Part shown: piece after piece, positions 46,883 to 54,738 of the stretch
Layout of the letters: each line of letters starts with the position of its first letter
Numbering within the stretch: position 1 is the first letter of the stretch
Source: Rhodococcus rhodochrous
GTDB lineage: Bacteria; Actinomycetota; Actinomycetes; Mycobacteriales; Mycobacteriaceae
DNA length: 64,000 nt
Assembly (NCBI RefSeq): GCF_900187265.1
Contig: NZ_LT906450.1
Location: forward strand, 3,091,444-3,155,443
Reading direction: 5' to 3'
Made by a program: the position numbers and the translations under genes
Notes under the pieces: model-generated
Told to the model about the DNA's origin: nothing
The model's database searches: none
Seen by the model: the letters and a program-made list of their open reading frames with translations, nothing else

Positions 46883-46927
46883 AATGGGTGGATCGTGTGT
46901 CCGGCGGAGCACAGGTCGGGTGATTCC

Positions 46928-47575
46928 ATGAACGTCGACGACATCTGGAACGCGATCGACGAGCAGCGCGCACGAACTGCCGATCTGCTGGAGCAACTGA
47001 CCGACGACGAGTGGAGCCGGCCGTCGCTGTGCGAGGGCTGGACCGTGCGCGACGTCGCGGCCCACCTCACGCTCCAGCAGCTCACCGTGGTCGACCTCGT
47101 CCGGATGGCGCTGCGTCATCCCGGTGGTGTGAACACGATCATCCGTGAGTCCTCCCGGCACCGCGCCCGACAGCCGACGGCCGAGTTGATCACCGACCTC
47201 CGGGGAATGATCGGCTCCCGCCGGCACAACGTGGGCATCACCCCGCTCGAGACGATGATCGATCTGCTCGTCCACGGCCAGGACATCGCGATACCCCTGC
47301 AGCGCGACCTGCCGATGCCGCCGGACGCCGCAACAGCGGGCGCCACTCGGTTGTGGTCCACCCGCGGCACCGGGAAGGCCCGGGTCTTCGCCGACGTCCC
47401 GCTCGACGGATTCCGTTTCACCGCAACCGATGCCGAGTGGTCCTCCGGTTCCGGACCCGAGGTGCGGGGACCGATCTCCGCGATCCTGCTGCTGTTTTCG
47501 GGCCGTCGCGCGGGGTTGTCCCGATTGGAGGGCGACGGCGCCGGGGAACTGCGCCGCCGGCTGGCACACGCGTGA
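46928..47575 (+). CDS. Maleylpyruvate isomerase/DinB-like mycothiol-type protein (TIGR03083)
   Basis: A 215-residue protein of the actinobacterial DinB/MDMPI group. The N-terminal four-helix bundle has ARTADLLEQLTDDEWSRPSL then CEGWTVRDVAAHLTLQ, with the metal-binding His in AAHL. TPLETMIDLLVHGQDIAIPL holds the second conserved His and Asp. Family members are mycothiol-dependent enzymes or of unknown function. ATG at 46928 is chosen; GTG at 46895 is in frame. It lies 45 bp after the SDR gene and just before the DUF488 gene. Confidence 0.82.
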   Translation: MNVDDIWNAIDEQRARTADLLEQLTDDEWSRPSLCEGWTVRDVAAHLTLQQLTVVDLVRMALRHPGGVNTIIRESSRHRARQPTAELITDLRGMIGSRRHNVGITPLETMIDLLVHGQDIAIPLQRDLPMPPDAATAGATRLWSTRGTGKARVFADVPLDGFRFTATDAEWSSGSGPEVRGPISAILLLFSGRRAGLSRLEGDGAGELRRRLAHA

Positions 47576-47591
47576 TGGCACGATGGGAGGC

Positions 47592-48158
47592 ATGAGTGCC
47601 GACGCCCGCGTCCTGTGGACCATCGGCCACTGGACGTGCCCGCAGTCGGTCCTGCTCGACACGCTGACCTCGGCCGACATCGAACTCGTCGTCGACGTGC
47701 GGAAGATGCCCGGTTCGCGCCGCAGCCCGCAGTTCGACGCCGACGAGATGCCGTCCTGGCTCGACAGCGCCGGGATCGGCTACGTGCACCTCACCGAACT
47801 CGGCGGCAGGCGGCCGAAGCAGAAGGACATCGATCCGACCGTCAATGCAGGCTGGAAGAACGCGAGTTTCAAGAACTACGCCGACTACACCCTCACCGGC
47901 GACTTCGAGGCCGGACTGAAGCGACTCACCGATCTGGCCGAGCACCGGCACGTCGCCATCATGTGCGGCGAGCCGATGCCGTGGCGCTGCCACCGGTTGT
48001 TGATCGCGAACACCCTCGCCGCGCGGGGGTGGACCGTCGTGCATCTCGTCAACAACGCGAACCCGCGACGGCACGAGCTGGGACAGTGGGGTGCGACTCC
48101 GTCGGTGGGTTCCGACGGAGTCGTGACCTATCCCGCCGAAGAACGCGGGCTCCCGTAG
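47592..48158 (+). CDS. DUF488 family protein
   Basis: A 188-residue DUF488 protein. It shows LWTIGHWTCPQSVLLDTL and ELVVDVRKMPGSRRSPQFDA at the N-terminus and MCGEPMPWRCHRLLIAN at the C-terminus, the latter being the conserved Cys/His motif of the family. The function is not known. ATG at 47592 (MSADAR) is chosen; ATG at 47583 is also in frame. The start lies 16 bp after the upstream gene, so the two are probably co-transcribed. Confidence 0.82.
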   Translation: MSADARVLWTIGHWTCPQSVLLDTLTSADIELVVDVRKMPGSRRSPQFDADEMPSWLDSAGIGYVHLTELGGRRPKQKDIDPTVNAGWKNASFKNYADYTLTGDFEAGLKRLTDLAEHRHVAIMCGEPMPWRCHRLLIANTLAARGWTVVHLVNNANPRRHELGQWGATPSVGSDGVVTYPAEERGLP

Positions 48159-48163
48159 CGTTC

Positions 48164-48182
48164 CGGGCCTCGCAGGGGCCCG
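48164..48182. terminator. Hairpin between convergent genes
   Basis: CGGGCC and GGCCCG pair around a 7-base loop in the 61-bp gap between the DUF488 and GNAT stops. The stem is short but GC-only. Likely a shared terminator. Confidence 0.4.
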
Positions 48183-48219
48183 CGTGCTCACCCTGCCCGG
48201 GAGGCAGCGGCAACGCGGA

Positions 48220-48753
48220 TCACCCGAGGTCCCGCGAGTAGTGGACCGCGAGCGCATCCGCCCCCGACGGAGTGACGGTCCGGGTTCGGGCACCGCGGAT
48301 GTAGCCGCACCGCTCGAGCACGCGCTGGGATGCTTCGTTCTCGGGGAGGGTGCGCGCGGTCAGGCGGAGTAGTCCGCTCCGCCGAGCGAATTCGGCCGCG
48401 AGATCGAGTGCGTCGGCAGCGAGCCCTCTCCCACGACCGAGCGGATGCAACCAGAATCCGACTTCTGCTTCCTCGGCGGTGATGCCGAACAACACGAGAC
48501 TGCCGGCGAAGCGGTCGGTCTCCGGTTCGGCGATCGTCAGTACGGCCAGATCTCCGCGCTCCAGCCCTTGCCGGATCTCGCCGTCGATCAGGGCTGCGAC
48601 GGACGCTTCCGTGTACCCCGGTTCGGGCAGATGTGCGTACCGGCGCACCAGTGGATCTGCGGTCCCGGCGGCATAGGTAGCCGCGTCGTCACCGCGCATC
48701 GCCCGCAGCTGTACTCGGTCGTTGCGTAAGGGCAGCAGTCGGGTATTCAGCAT
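48220..48753 (-). CDS. GNAT-family N-acetyltransferase (RimJ/RimL-like)
   Basis: A 177-residue acetyltransferase. It starts MLNTRLLPLRNDRVQLRAMR and has EAEVGFWLHPLGRGRGLAAD for acetyl-CoA binding (RGRGLA). ARTLPENEASQRVLERCGYI is the typical RimJ/RimL ending. It probably acetylates an amine or a protein N-terminus; the target is not predictable. Convergent with the DUF488 gene. Confidence 0.87.
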   Translation of the reverse strand: MLNTRLLPLRNDRVQLRAMRGDDAATYAAGTADPLVRRYAHLPEPGYTEASVAALIDGEIRQGLERGDLAVLTIAEPETDRFAGSLVLFGITAEEAEVGFWLHPLGRGRGLAADALDLAAEFARRSGLLRLTARTLPENEASQRVLERCGYIRGARTRTVTPSGADALAVHYSRDLG

Positions 48754-48841
48754 GCATACGACGCTACATCGTTCGGTCGCCGTAACTTTCGCTGGTTGTC
48801 GACGCGGCCTGCCCGGCACGATCCGGGACGCGCACGGTCGG

Positions 48842-49042
48842 TCAACGCTGTTCGCTCATCACCGAGTCGACGCTTCCGTGGCGCGAACACCGCGCCCACC
48901 ACCCGTCCGGCGCGATCTGGACGATCATCCGGCGACCGCACTGCGCGCAGAAGCGCGGCGGTTCGAGTCCGAGTTGCACTGCCGCGGGGGGGATTCGGAT
49001 CGTCCCGTCGACGATCTCTTCGCCGGTGAACGGATCGAACAT
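48842..49042 (-). CDS. bsaP: Biotin synthase auxiliary protein BsaP
   Basis: A 66-residue Cys-bearing protein directly downstream of bioB (TGATG overlap), at the position and with the character of M. tuberculosis Rv1590. FCAQCGRRM gives C32/C35, and WARCSRHG gives C52. Mycobacterial biotin synthases need this auxiliary protein to convert dethiobiotin to biotin, probably through an iron-sulfur role. It begins [19 protein letters not shown]. Coupling to bioB and the conserved cysteines make the call secure. Confidence 0.88.
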   Translation of the reverse strand: MFDPFTGEEIVDGTIRIPPAAVQLGLEPPRFCAQCGRRMIVQIAPDGWWARCSRHGSVDSVMSEQR

Positions 49043-50055
49043 CAGATCGTCTCGCCGAGGGCCTTGATCGGCATCTTCAGTTCGCCGAGCAGATCGAGGT
49101 CGGTCTCCGCAGGCCGGCCGAGCGTGGTGAGGTAGTTGCCGACGATGACGGCGTTGATCCCGCCGAGGATCCCCTTCCGCGCGCCGAGGTCGCCGAGTGT
49201 GATCTCGCGGCCACCGGCGAACCGGAGGATGGTGCGCGGCAACGCCAATCGGAAGGCCGCCACCGCCTTGAGCGCCTCGGTGGCGGGCAGCACCTCGAGG
49301 TCGCCGAAAGGGGTGCCGGGGCGCGGATTGAGGAAGTTCAGCGGCACCTCGTCGGGTTCGAGCGCCGCGAGGTCGGCTGCGAATTCTGCTCGCTGCTCGA
49401 TGGTTTCCCCCATTCCGAGGATGCCTCCGCAGCACACCTCCATACCCGCTTCGCGCACCATGCGCAGCGTCTCGAAGCGCTCCTCCCAGGTGTGGGTGGT
49501 GACGACGTTCGGGAAGTGCGAGCGCGCGGTCTCGAGGTTGTGGTTGTAGCGGTGCACACCCATCGCGACGAGTCGGTCGACCTGTTCCTGGGTGAGCATG
49601 CCGAGCGAGCACGCGATCTGGATGTCGACCTCGTTGCGGATCGCCTCGATACCGGCCGCGACCTGCGCGAGGAGGCGTTCGTCGGGTCCGCGCACGGCCG
49701 CGACGATGCAGAACTCGGTCGCTCCGGTCTTGGCGGTCTGCTTCGCGGCCTCGACGAGCGACGGGATGTCGAGCCGGGCGGCTCGCACCGGGGAGGCGAA
49801 CAGGCCGGACTGCGAGCAGAAATGGCAGTCCTCGGGGCAGCCACCGGTCTTGAGGCTGATGATCCCCTCGACCTCGACCTCCGGTCCGCACCACGCCATG
49901 CGCACGTCGTGGGCGACCGCCAGCAGGTCGTCGATGCGATCGTCCGGCAGCTGCAGGACCTCGAGGGTCTGGTCGCGGTCGAAACCGATGCCGCGACGGA
50001 GCACCTGGTCGCGAGCTATTTCGAGGATGTCGGTGCGGGCGGGCGCCTGGGTCAC
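49042..50055 (-). CDS. bioB: Biotin synthase
   Basis: A 337-residue radical SAM enzyme inserting sulfur into dethiobiotin. The cluster motif CPEDCHFC gives C73, C77 and C80 in [17 protein letters not shown]. Typical later blocks are [24 protein letters not shown] and [16 protein letters not shown] at 50055 follows AGGAG by 7 bases and is preferred over an in-frame ATG at 50088, which lies inside the operator region. Two BioQ-type boxes lie at 50081-50110, between this gene and divergent bioQ. Confidence 0.96.
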   Translation of the reverse strand: MTQAPARTDILEIARDQVLRRGIGFDRDQTLEVLQLPDDRIDDLLAVAHDVRMAWCGPEVEVEGIISLKTGGCPEDCHFCSQSGLFASPVRAARLDIPSLVEAAKQTAKTGATEFCIVAAVRGPDERLLAQVAAGIEAIRNEVDIQIACSLGMLTQEQVDRLVAMGVHRYNHNLETARSHFPNVVTTHTWEERFETLRMVREAGMEVCCGGILGMGETIEQRAEFAADLAALEPDEVPLNFLNPRPGTPFGDLEVLPATEALKAVAAFRLALPRTILRFAGGREITLGDLGARKGILGGINAVIVGNYLTTLGRPAETDLDLLGELKMPIKALGETI

Positions 50056-50080
50056 TGCCGTCTCCTGGGGTGGCGAGAAC

Positions 50081-50095
50081 TTGAACATCGTTCAA
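50081..50095. promoter_or_regulatory. BioQ-type operator 1
   Basis: TTGAACATCGTTCAA is a perfect inverted repeat (TTGAAC-ATC-GTTCAA) matching the TGAAC-N3-GTTCA box known for BioQ in mycobacteria and corynebacteria. It is 26 bp before the bioB start. Confidence 0.85.
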
Positions 50096-50110
50096 TTGAA
50101 CAGCGTTCAG
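50096..50110. promoter_or_regulatory. BioQ-type operator 2
   Basis: TTGAACAGCGTTCAG follows operator 1 with no spacing, so both 15-bp boxes lie on adjacent helical faces. Probably cooperative binding between bioB and bioQ. Confidence 0.82.
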
Positions 50111-50216
50111 GTTAGGGCGAAGCGTCCGATAGTGTCAAAGGCACGAATCCTTCGGTTCGGATCCCCGGCGGCGCGGTACCGCCGCGGGCAGTGGGAGAAG
50201 CGGGAGCAGAGAAGCA

Positions 50217-50843
50217 GTGCAGTTGCGACGCGGCGACGTCCTCGACGGCGCCATGGCGATCCTCGACGAGTACGGGCTCGGCGACCTGACGATGCGCAAG
50301 CTCGCGTCGTCGCTCGGCGTCCAGCCCGGCGCGTTGTACTGGCACTTCCCGAACAAGCAGACCCTGCTCGGCGCCATGGCGGACCGCATCCTCGACGGTG
50401 TCGACGAGCCGCCCGCGAGCGATGCCTGGGACGACGCCCTCTCCGAGCTGGCGCACCGTTTCCGCGCCGCGCTGCTCGCCCATCGCGACGGCGCCGAACT
50501 CGTCGCCTCGAGCTACGCCTCCCGGCTGACCACTTCCCGGGCGCGCGACGCCTTCGTGGCCACCGCCGAACGCGCGGGTCTGTCCCGGGCGTACGCCGAA
50601 CTGACCGGCTACGCGCTGCTGCACTACGTGCTCGGCCACACCGTCGACGAGCAGTCCCGCGCGCAGCTCGAGGAACTCGGCGCGCTCACCCGCGCTCCCC
50701 TCTCCCCCGATGTCGCGACCGAACAGCCGACCGAGACCGACGACGAACTGCTCGACGGCGATCCCGCCGTCCGGTTCGAGTTCGGCCTGCGGTTGTTCGT
50801 CGACGGCATCCGCGCACGTCTGGAGACCCGTGCGACATCCTGA
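50217..50843 (+). CDS. bioQ: TetR-family biotin regulator BioQ
   Basis: A 208-residue TetR protein. The HTH is LTMRKLASSLGVQPGALYWH followed by FPNKQTLL. It is divergent from bioB and shares the double operator with it, as bioQ does in related actinobacteria. The C-terminal domain (TGYALLHYVLGHTVDE, RFEFGLRLFVDGIRAR) is TetR_C-like. The GTG start has GGGAG 10 bases upstream. It should repress bioB-bsaP and bioF-bioD in response to biotin status. Confidence 0.88.
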   Translation: MQLRRGDVLDGAMAILDEYGLGDLTMRKLASSLGVQPGALYWHFPNKQTLLGAMADRILDGVDEPPASDAWDDALSELAHRFRAALLAHRDGAELVASSYASRLTTSRARDAFVATAERAGLSRAYAELTGYALLHYVLGHTVDEQSRAQLEELGALTRAPLSPDVATEQPTETDDELLDGDPAVRFEFGLRLFVDGIRARLETRATS

Positions 50844-50885
50844 CCCCGCCGTTCCTGTCGGACCCGTCTCCTACCTTCGACGCTC

Positions 50886-52175
50886 GTGACCGCCCCCTGG
50901 ACCCTCCAGCAGATCAACGCCGTCGCACCCGATCCGTCCTCGCTGACGGCTGCGCGCGGCGTCGCCTCCGCATGGCTCGAGACCGGTCACGACACCACCG
51001 CCCTGTGGGGACTGTGCCGCGGACGCGGCACCACGCCGTATCGCACGGCGATCCACCCGAGCGCTCCCGCCTACACGTGCACGTGCCCGAGCCGGAAGCT
51101 GCCCTGCAAGCACGCCCTGTCGCTGCTCGTGCGCTGGTCCGAGGGCGCCGTACCCACGGGGCAGGCACCCGACTTCGTCACCGGATGGCTCGCCGCCCGC
51201 GCCGCGTCCACCGCACCGCCCGCCCCGGCGGACGAGCCGGTCAAGGCACCCGATCCGGCGACCGCCCAGCGCCGCGCCGAGCGGGTCGCGGCAGGACTCG
51301 ACGACCTCGACCGCTGGCTGACCGACCGCATCCGGCACGGCCTCGGGGCGGTGGATCACGGCTACGACACCTACGAGGCGATCGCTGCCCGCATGGTGGA
51401 TGCCCAGGCTCCCGGCGTGGCGTCGGCACTGCGCGCCCTGGCCGCCGTCGTGAACGACGAAACCGATTGGCCCGCCAGGCTGCTCGAAGAGTATGCGCGC
51501 CTGCACCTCATGGCCGTGGCGTACCGGCAGCGCGACGAACTGCCGAGGCCGCTCCTGCGTTCGCTGCAGACCCATCTCGGTTTCGGCACCCGCAGCGAGG
51601 AGGTCCGCGCCGAACCGGCCGTGCGCGACCGCTGGCAGGTCCTCGCCGTCCGCGTCACCGAGGAGAGCCGGATGTTCACCCGCAAGACGTGGTTGCGGGG
51701 ACGGTCGAGCGGACGCTGGGCGATCCTGCTCGACTTCGCACACGGCACAGCACGTTTCGCCGCGCCGCTCCCCTTCCCCGGGTCGCTCGTCGATGCCGAT
51801 CTGCACTTCTACCCCGGTGCGGCCCCACTACGGGCGGTGCTCGGCCGGCAGCACGGGGAGACGGAGCCGTTCACAACCCTGCCCGCCACCGGACTCGACG
51901 CCGCACTGGACGAGTACGCCCGCATGCGCGGAGCAGATCCGTGGTTGCGCACCTGGCCCGTCCTGCTCGACGCGGTCACTCCCACCGACAGTGAAGACGG
52001 ATGGTACGTCGTCGACCCGTCCGGACGGGCACTGCCGCTCGCCGGAGACGACGACAGCCGCTGGCGGCTGCACGCTGTCGCAGGGGGCCGTCCCGTGACG
52101 GTCTGCGGCGACTGGGACGGAACCGCTCTCGCCCCGGTCTCCCTGTTCACCGGAGGACAGGTGATGACCTGGTGA
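50886..52175 (+). CDS. SWIM zinc-finger protein (first gene of the MoxR-VWA operon)
   Basis: A 429-residue protein. A SWIM zinc finger is seen near the N-terminus as C65-x-C67-x6-C74-x-H76 in TCTCPSRKLPCKHALSLLV. The rest is uncharacterised, with a helical middle (EEYARLHLMAVAYRQRD) and a beta-rich end. SWIM domains bind DNA or proteins. It starts with GTG at 50886 and its stop overlaps the DUF5691 start. The same five-gene order recurs in many bacteria without a known function. It may deliver the client or target to the ATPase. Confidence 0.85.
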   Translation: MTAPWTLQQINAVAPDPSSLTAARGVASAWLETGHDTTALWGLCRGRGTTPYRTAIHPSAPAYTCTCPSRKLPCKHALSLLVRWSEGAVPTGQAPDFVTGWLAARAASTAPPAPADEPVKAPDPATAQRRAERVAAGLDDLDRWLTDRIRHGLGAVDHGYDTYEAIAARMVDAQAPGVASALRALAAVVNDETDWPARLLEEYARLHLMAVAYRQRDELPRPLLRSLQTHLGFGTRSEEVRAEPAVRDRWQVLAVRVTEESRMFTRKTWLRGRSSGRWAILLDFAHGTARFAAPLPFPGSLVDADLHFYPGAAPLRAVLGRQHGETEPFTTLPATGLDAALDEYARMRGADPWLRTWPVLLDAVTPTDSEDGWYVVDPSGRALPLAGDDDSRWRLHAVAGGRPVTVCGDWDGTALAPVSLFTGGQVMTW

Positions 52176-53572
52176 GCACACTGCCCGAATCGCTGACGAC
52201 CGCAGCACTTCTCGGAACGGCACGCTCCGCTCCGGAGTTCGGCGCGCTGCACACGGCCGGTGCCGCGGGCGAACTCGCCGGAGACCCCGCCGCGACACTG
52301 CTCGCCGCTGCCGCCCTGGAGGCGACCTTCCTCACCGCCGCGACCGTGCCGGTGGTCCGCGAACGGCCGTCGCCGGCCCCGGACGACGACCGTCCCGTCC
52401 TTCCCGGCGCGGCTGCCGAACGCCTGCGCGCGCTGCTCGCCGTCCGCTCCCCGCTGCTCGACGAGTGGTTCGAGGTGGCGGCCCGGTTCCGCGCGTCGCA
52501 CGACATCGTGGTCGACCTGTTGATCGTCGCGACCACCGACGCGGTGCACCGCGACCGGCTGGTCGCACTCACCGGTGCCCGTGGGCGCTGGGTGGCCGCG
52601 CGCCACCCGGAATGGGCCGATCTGCTGCCACCCGACCCGCTCGACGACACGCCCTGGCACGTCGGTCCGCCCGCCCGGCGACGCCGATGGTTCGAGGTGC
52701 TCCGCGCGCACGATCCGGCCGCGGCGACAGCCACGCTCGCGGCGTCATGGGGTGCGCAGACCGCCGCCCAGCGGGCCGAACTCGTCGCCCTGCTCGCGGT
52801 CGGTCTCGGTCCGCACGACGAAGACCTGCTCGAGCGCGCCCTCGACGACCGTAGCCGCAAGGTTCGCGCCGTCGCGCTCGACCTTCTTCCCCGCCTCCAC
52901 GACTCCGCGTTCGCGCGACGCATGGCCGAACGAGTGCGGCAATGGCTGCTCGTCGACGGCTCGACCGTCACCCTCGCCGTCCCCGAACGGCCGGACGAGA
53001 GCGCACTCCGCGACGGTCTCTCCGACGGTCCGGCCCGCGATCTGCTGGTGGCGGCAGTCGCGGCCGCTCCGCTGTCGGTGTGGCGCGAGCACGCCGGAGA
53101 CGGGGTGCTGCCGGAGTTCGACGTCGACGACGCCATCCGCACGGCACTGACGGACGCGTGGGGCCGCGCGGCGGTCCGGCAACGCGACAGCGGATGGGCC
53201 GCGGCGTTGCTGCGACGCGACGGCACCGTCGACACGTCGGTCGCCCGGGTCGTACCTCGCGACATCCTGCTCGCGCACCTGCGCGAGACGTCGCCGCCCG
53301 CGGTTCTCGACGACGCGTTGCTCGCCGCGCTCCCGGCGCCGTGGCCGCGAGATGTCGCCGAGAAGGTGCTCACCGCGCTGTACACGAAGCTGACGACCAC
53401 CCGTGTGGTGCGCGACGTCCTGACGCTGCTCGCCCACCGGGCACCGTTCGAGCTGGCCGATCTGCTGGCCGACGCCGCGAACCGCACCGACGATCTCGGT
53501 CGCCTGCACCTGTTCGCGAGCGCAGCCGACACCCTGACCCTCCGCAAGACGATCCACGAGGAGCTGAGTTGA
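52172..53572 (+). CDS. DUF5691 family protein
   Basis: A 466-residue, Ala/Arg/Leu-rich helical protein with HEAT-like character (QTAAQRAELVALLAVGLGPH, DDRSRKVRAVALDLLPRL). Such helical repeats usually act as scaffolds. No catalytic motif is visible. It sits second in the five-gene operon, with a GTGA overlap before it and a TTGA overlap after it. The DUF5691 name is from recognition of the gene-order pattern and helical character; the function is unknown. Confidence 0.72.
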   Translation: MSTLPESLTTAALLGTARSAPEFGALHTAGAAGELAGDPAATLLAAAALEATFLTAATVPVVRERPSPAPDDDRPVLPGAAAERLRALLAVRSPLLDEWFEVAARFRASHDIVVDLLIVATTDAVHRDRLVALTGARGRWVAARHPEWADLLPPDPLDDTPWHVGPPARRRRWFEVLRAHDPAAATATLAASWGAQTAAQRAELVALLAVGLGPHDEDLLERALDDRSRKVRAVALDLLPRLHDSAFARRMAERVRQWLLVDGSTVTLAVPERPDESALRDGLSDGPARDLLVAAVAAAPLSVWREHAGDGVLPEFDVDDAIRTALTDAWGRAAVRQRDSGWAAALLRRDGTVDTSVARVVPRDILLAHLRETSPPAVLDDALLAALPAPWPRDVAEKVLTALYTKLTTTRVVRDVLTLLAHRAPFELADLLADAANRTDDLGRLHLFASAADTLTLRKTIHEELS

Positions 53573-54738
53573 CCGACTTCGAGTCGACCCCTGCAGTTGT
53601 CGGTACCGACGAGGCCGCGACGCCCGAGACGGGCACGTCCGAGACCGCCGTGACCGGCACCGACCTGCTGCGCCCGCACGCCGAGCAGCAGTACGCGCAC
53701 GAACTCGCGGCGCTCGCGCGACTCGACGACCGGCCGCGCCCGCCGTCGTGGCAACTGTCCCCGTGGGCGGTGGTGACCTATCTGCTCGGCGGCGAACTGT
53801 CCGACGGCACCGTGATCACCCCGAAGTACGTCGGCCCGCGCCGATTGATCGAGGTTGCCGTGGCGACCCTGGCGACCGACCGGGCACTGCTGCTGCTCGG
53901 TGTGCCGGGTACCGCGAAGACCTGGGTGTCGGAGCATCTCGCCGCCGCGATCAGCGGTTCGTCGACCCGGCTCGTGCAGGGAACGGCGGGTACGACCGAG
54001 GAGTCGGTGCGCTACGGCTGGAACTACGCGCGGCTGCTCGCCGAAGGGCCGAGCGCCGACGCGCTGGTGGCCTCCCCGGTCATGACCGCGATGCGCGACG
54101 GCGCCGTGGCACGCATCGAGGAACTCACCCGCATTCCCGCCGACGTGCAGGACGCGCTGATCACCATCCTGTCGGAGAAGACGCTTCCCGTCCCCGAACT
54201 CGGCATCGAGGTGCAGGCGACGAAAGGGTTCAACGTCATCGCCACCGCCAACGACCGCGACCGCGGGGTCAACGACCTGTCGTCCGCGCTGCGTCGACGG
54301 TTCAACACCGTCGTATTGCCGTTGCCGGCGAGCGAGGAGGACGAGGTCTCGATCGTCACCCGCCGCGTCGAACAACTCGGCGCCGCACTCGAACTGCCCG
54401 CCGTGCCCGCGGCCGCGGAGGAGATCCGCCGCGTCGTGACGGTGTTCCGGGAACTGCGCAGCGGAGTCACCACCGACGGCCGGACCAAGCTGAAGTCCCC
54501 GTCGGGCACGCTGTCCACCGCCGAGGCGATCTCGGTGGTCACGGGCGGTCTGGCGCTGTCGGCGCACTTCGGCGACGGGGTGCTGCGTCCCTCCGACGTC
54601 GCCGCCGGAATCCTCGGGTCGGTCGTCAAGGACCCCGTCTCCGATCGCGTGGTCTGGAACGAATATCTCGAGGCCGTCGTCCGCGAACGCGGCGACTGGA
54701 CCGACTTCTACCGGGCGTGCCGGGAGATCACCGGGTGA
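53569..54738 (+). CDS. MoxR-family AAA+ ATPase
   Basis: A 389-residue AAA+ protein of MoxR type. Walker A GVPGTAKT is at residues 111-118. The Walker B region ARIEELTRIPADVQDALITI carries EE where MoxR normally has DE. The sensor Asn is N229 in VIATAND, and SALRRRF gives the arginine finger. A TTG start, with AGGAG 5 bases upstream, overlaps the DUF5691 stop. MoxR ATPases partner VWA proteins to remodel or insert metals into client complexes. A VWA protein is encoded two genes on. Confidence 0.9.
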   Translation: MTDFESTPAVVGTDEAATPETGTSETAVTGTDLLRPHAEQQYAHELAALARLDDRPRPPSWQLSPWAVVTYLLGGELSDGTVITPKYVGPRRLIEVAVATLATDRALLLLGVPGTAKTWVSEHLAAAISGSSTRLVQGTAGTTEESVRYGWNYARLLAEGPSADALVASPVMTAMRDGAVARIEELTRIPADVQDALITILSEKTLPVPELGIEVQATKGFNVIATANDRDRGVNDLSSALRRRFNTVVLPLPASEEDEVSIVTRRVEQLGAALELPAVPAAAEEIRRVVTVFRELRSGVTTDGRTKLKSPSGTLSTAEAISVVTGGLALSAHFGDGVLRPSDVAAGILGSVVKDPVSDRVVWNEYLEAVVRERGDWTDFYRACREITG

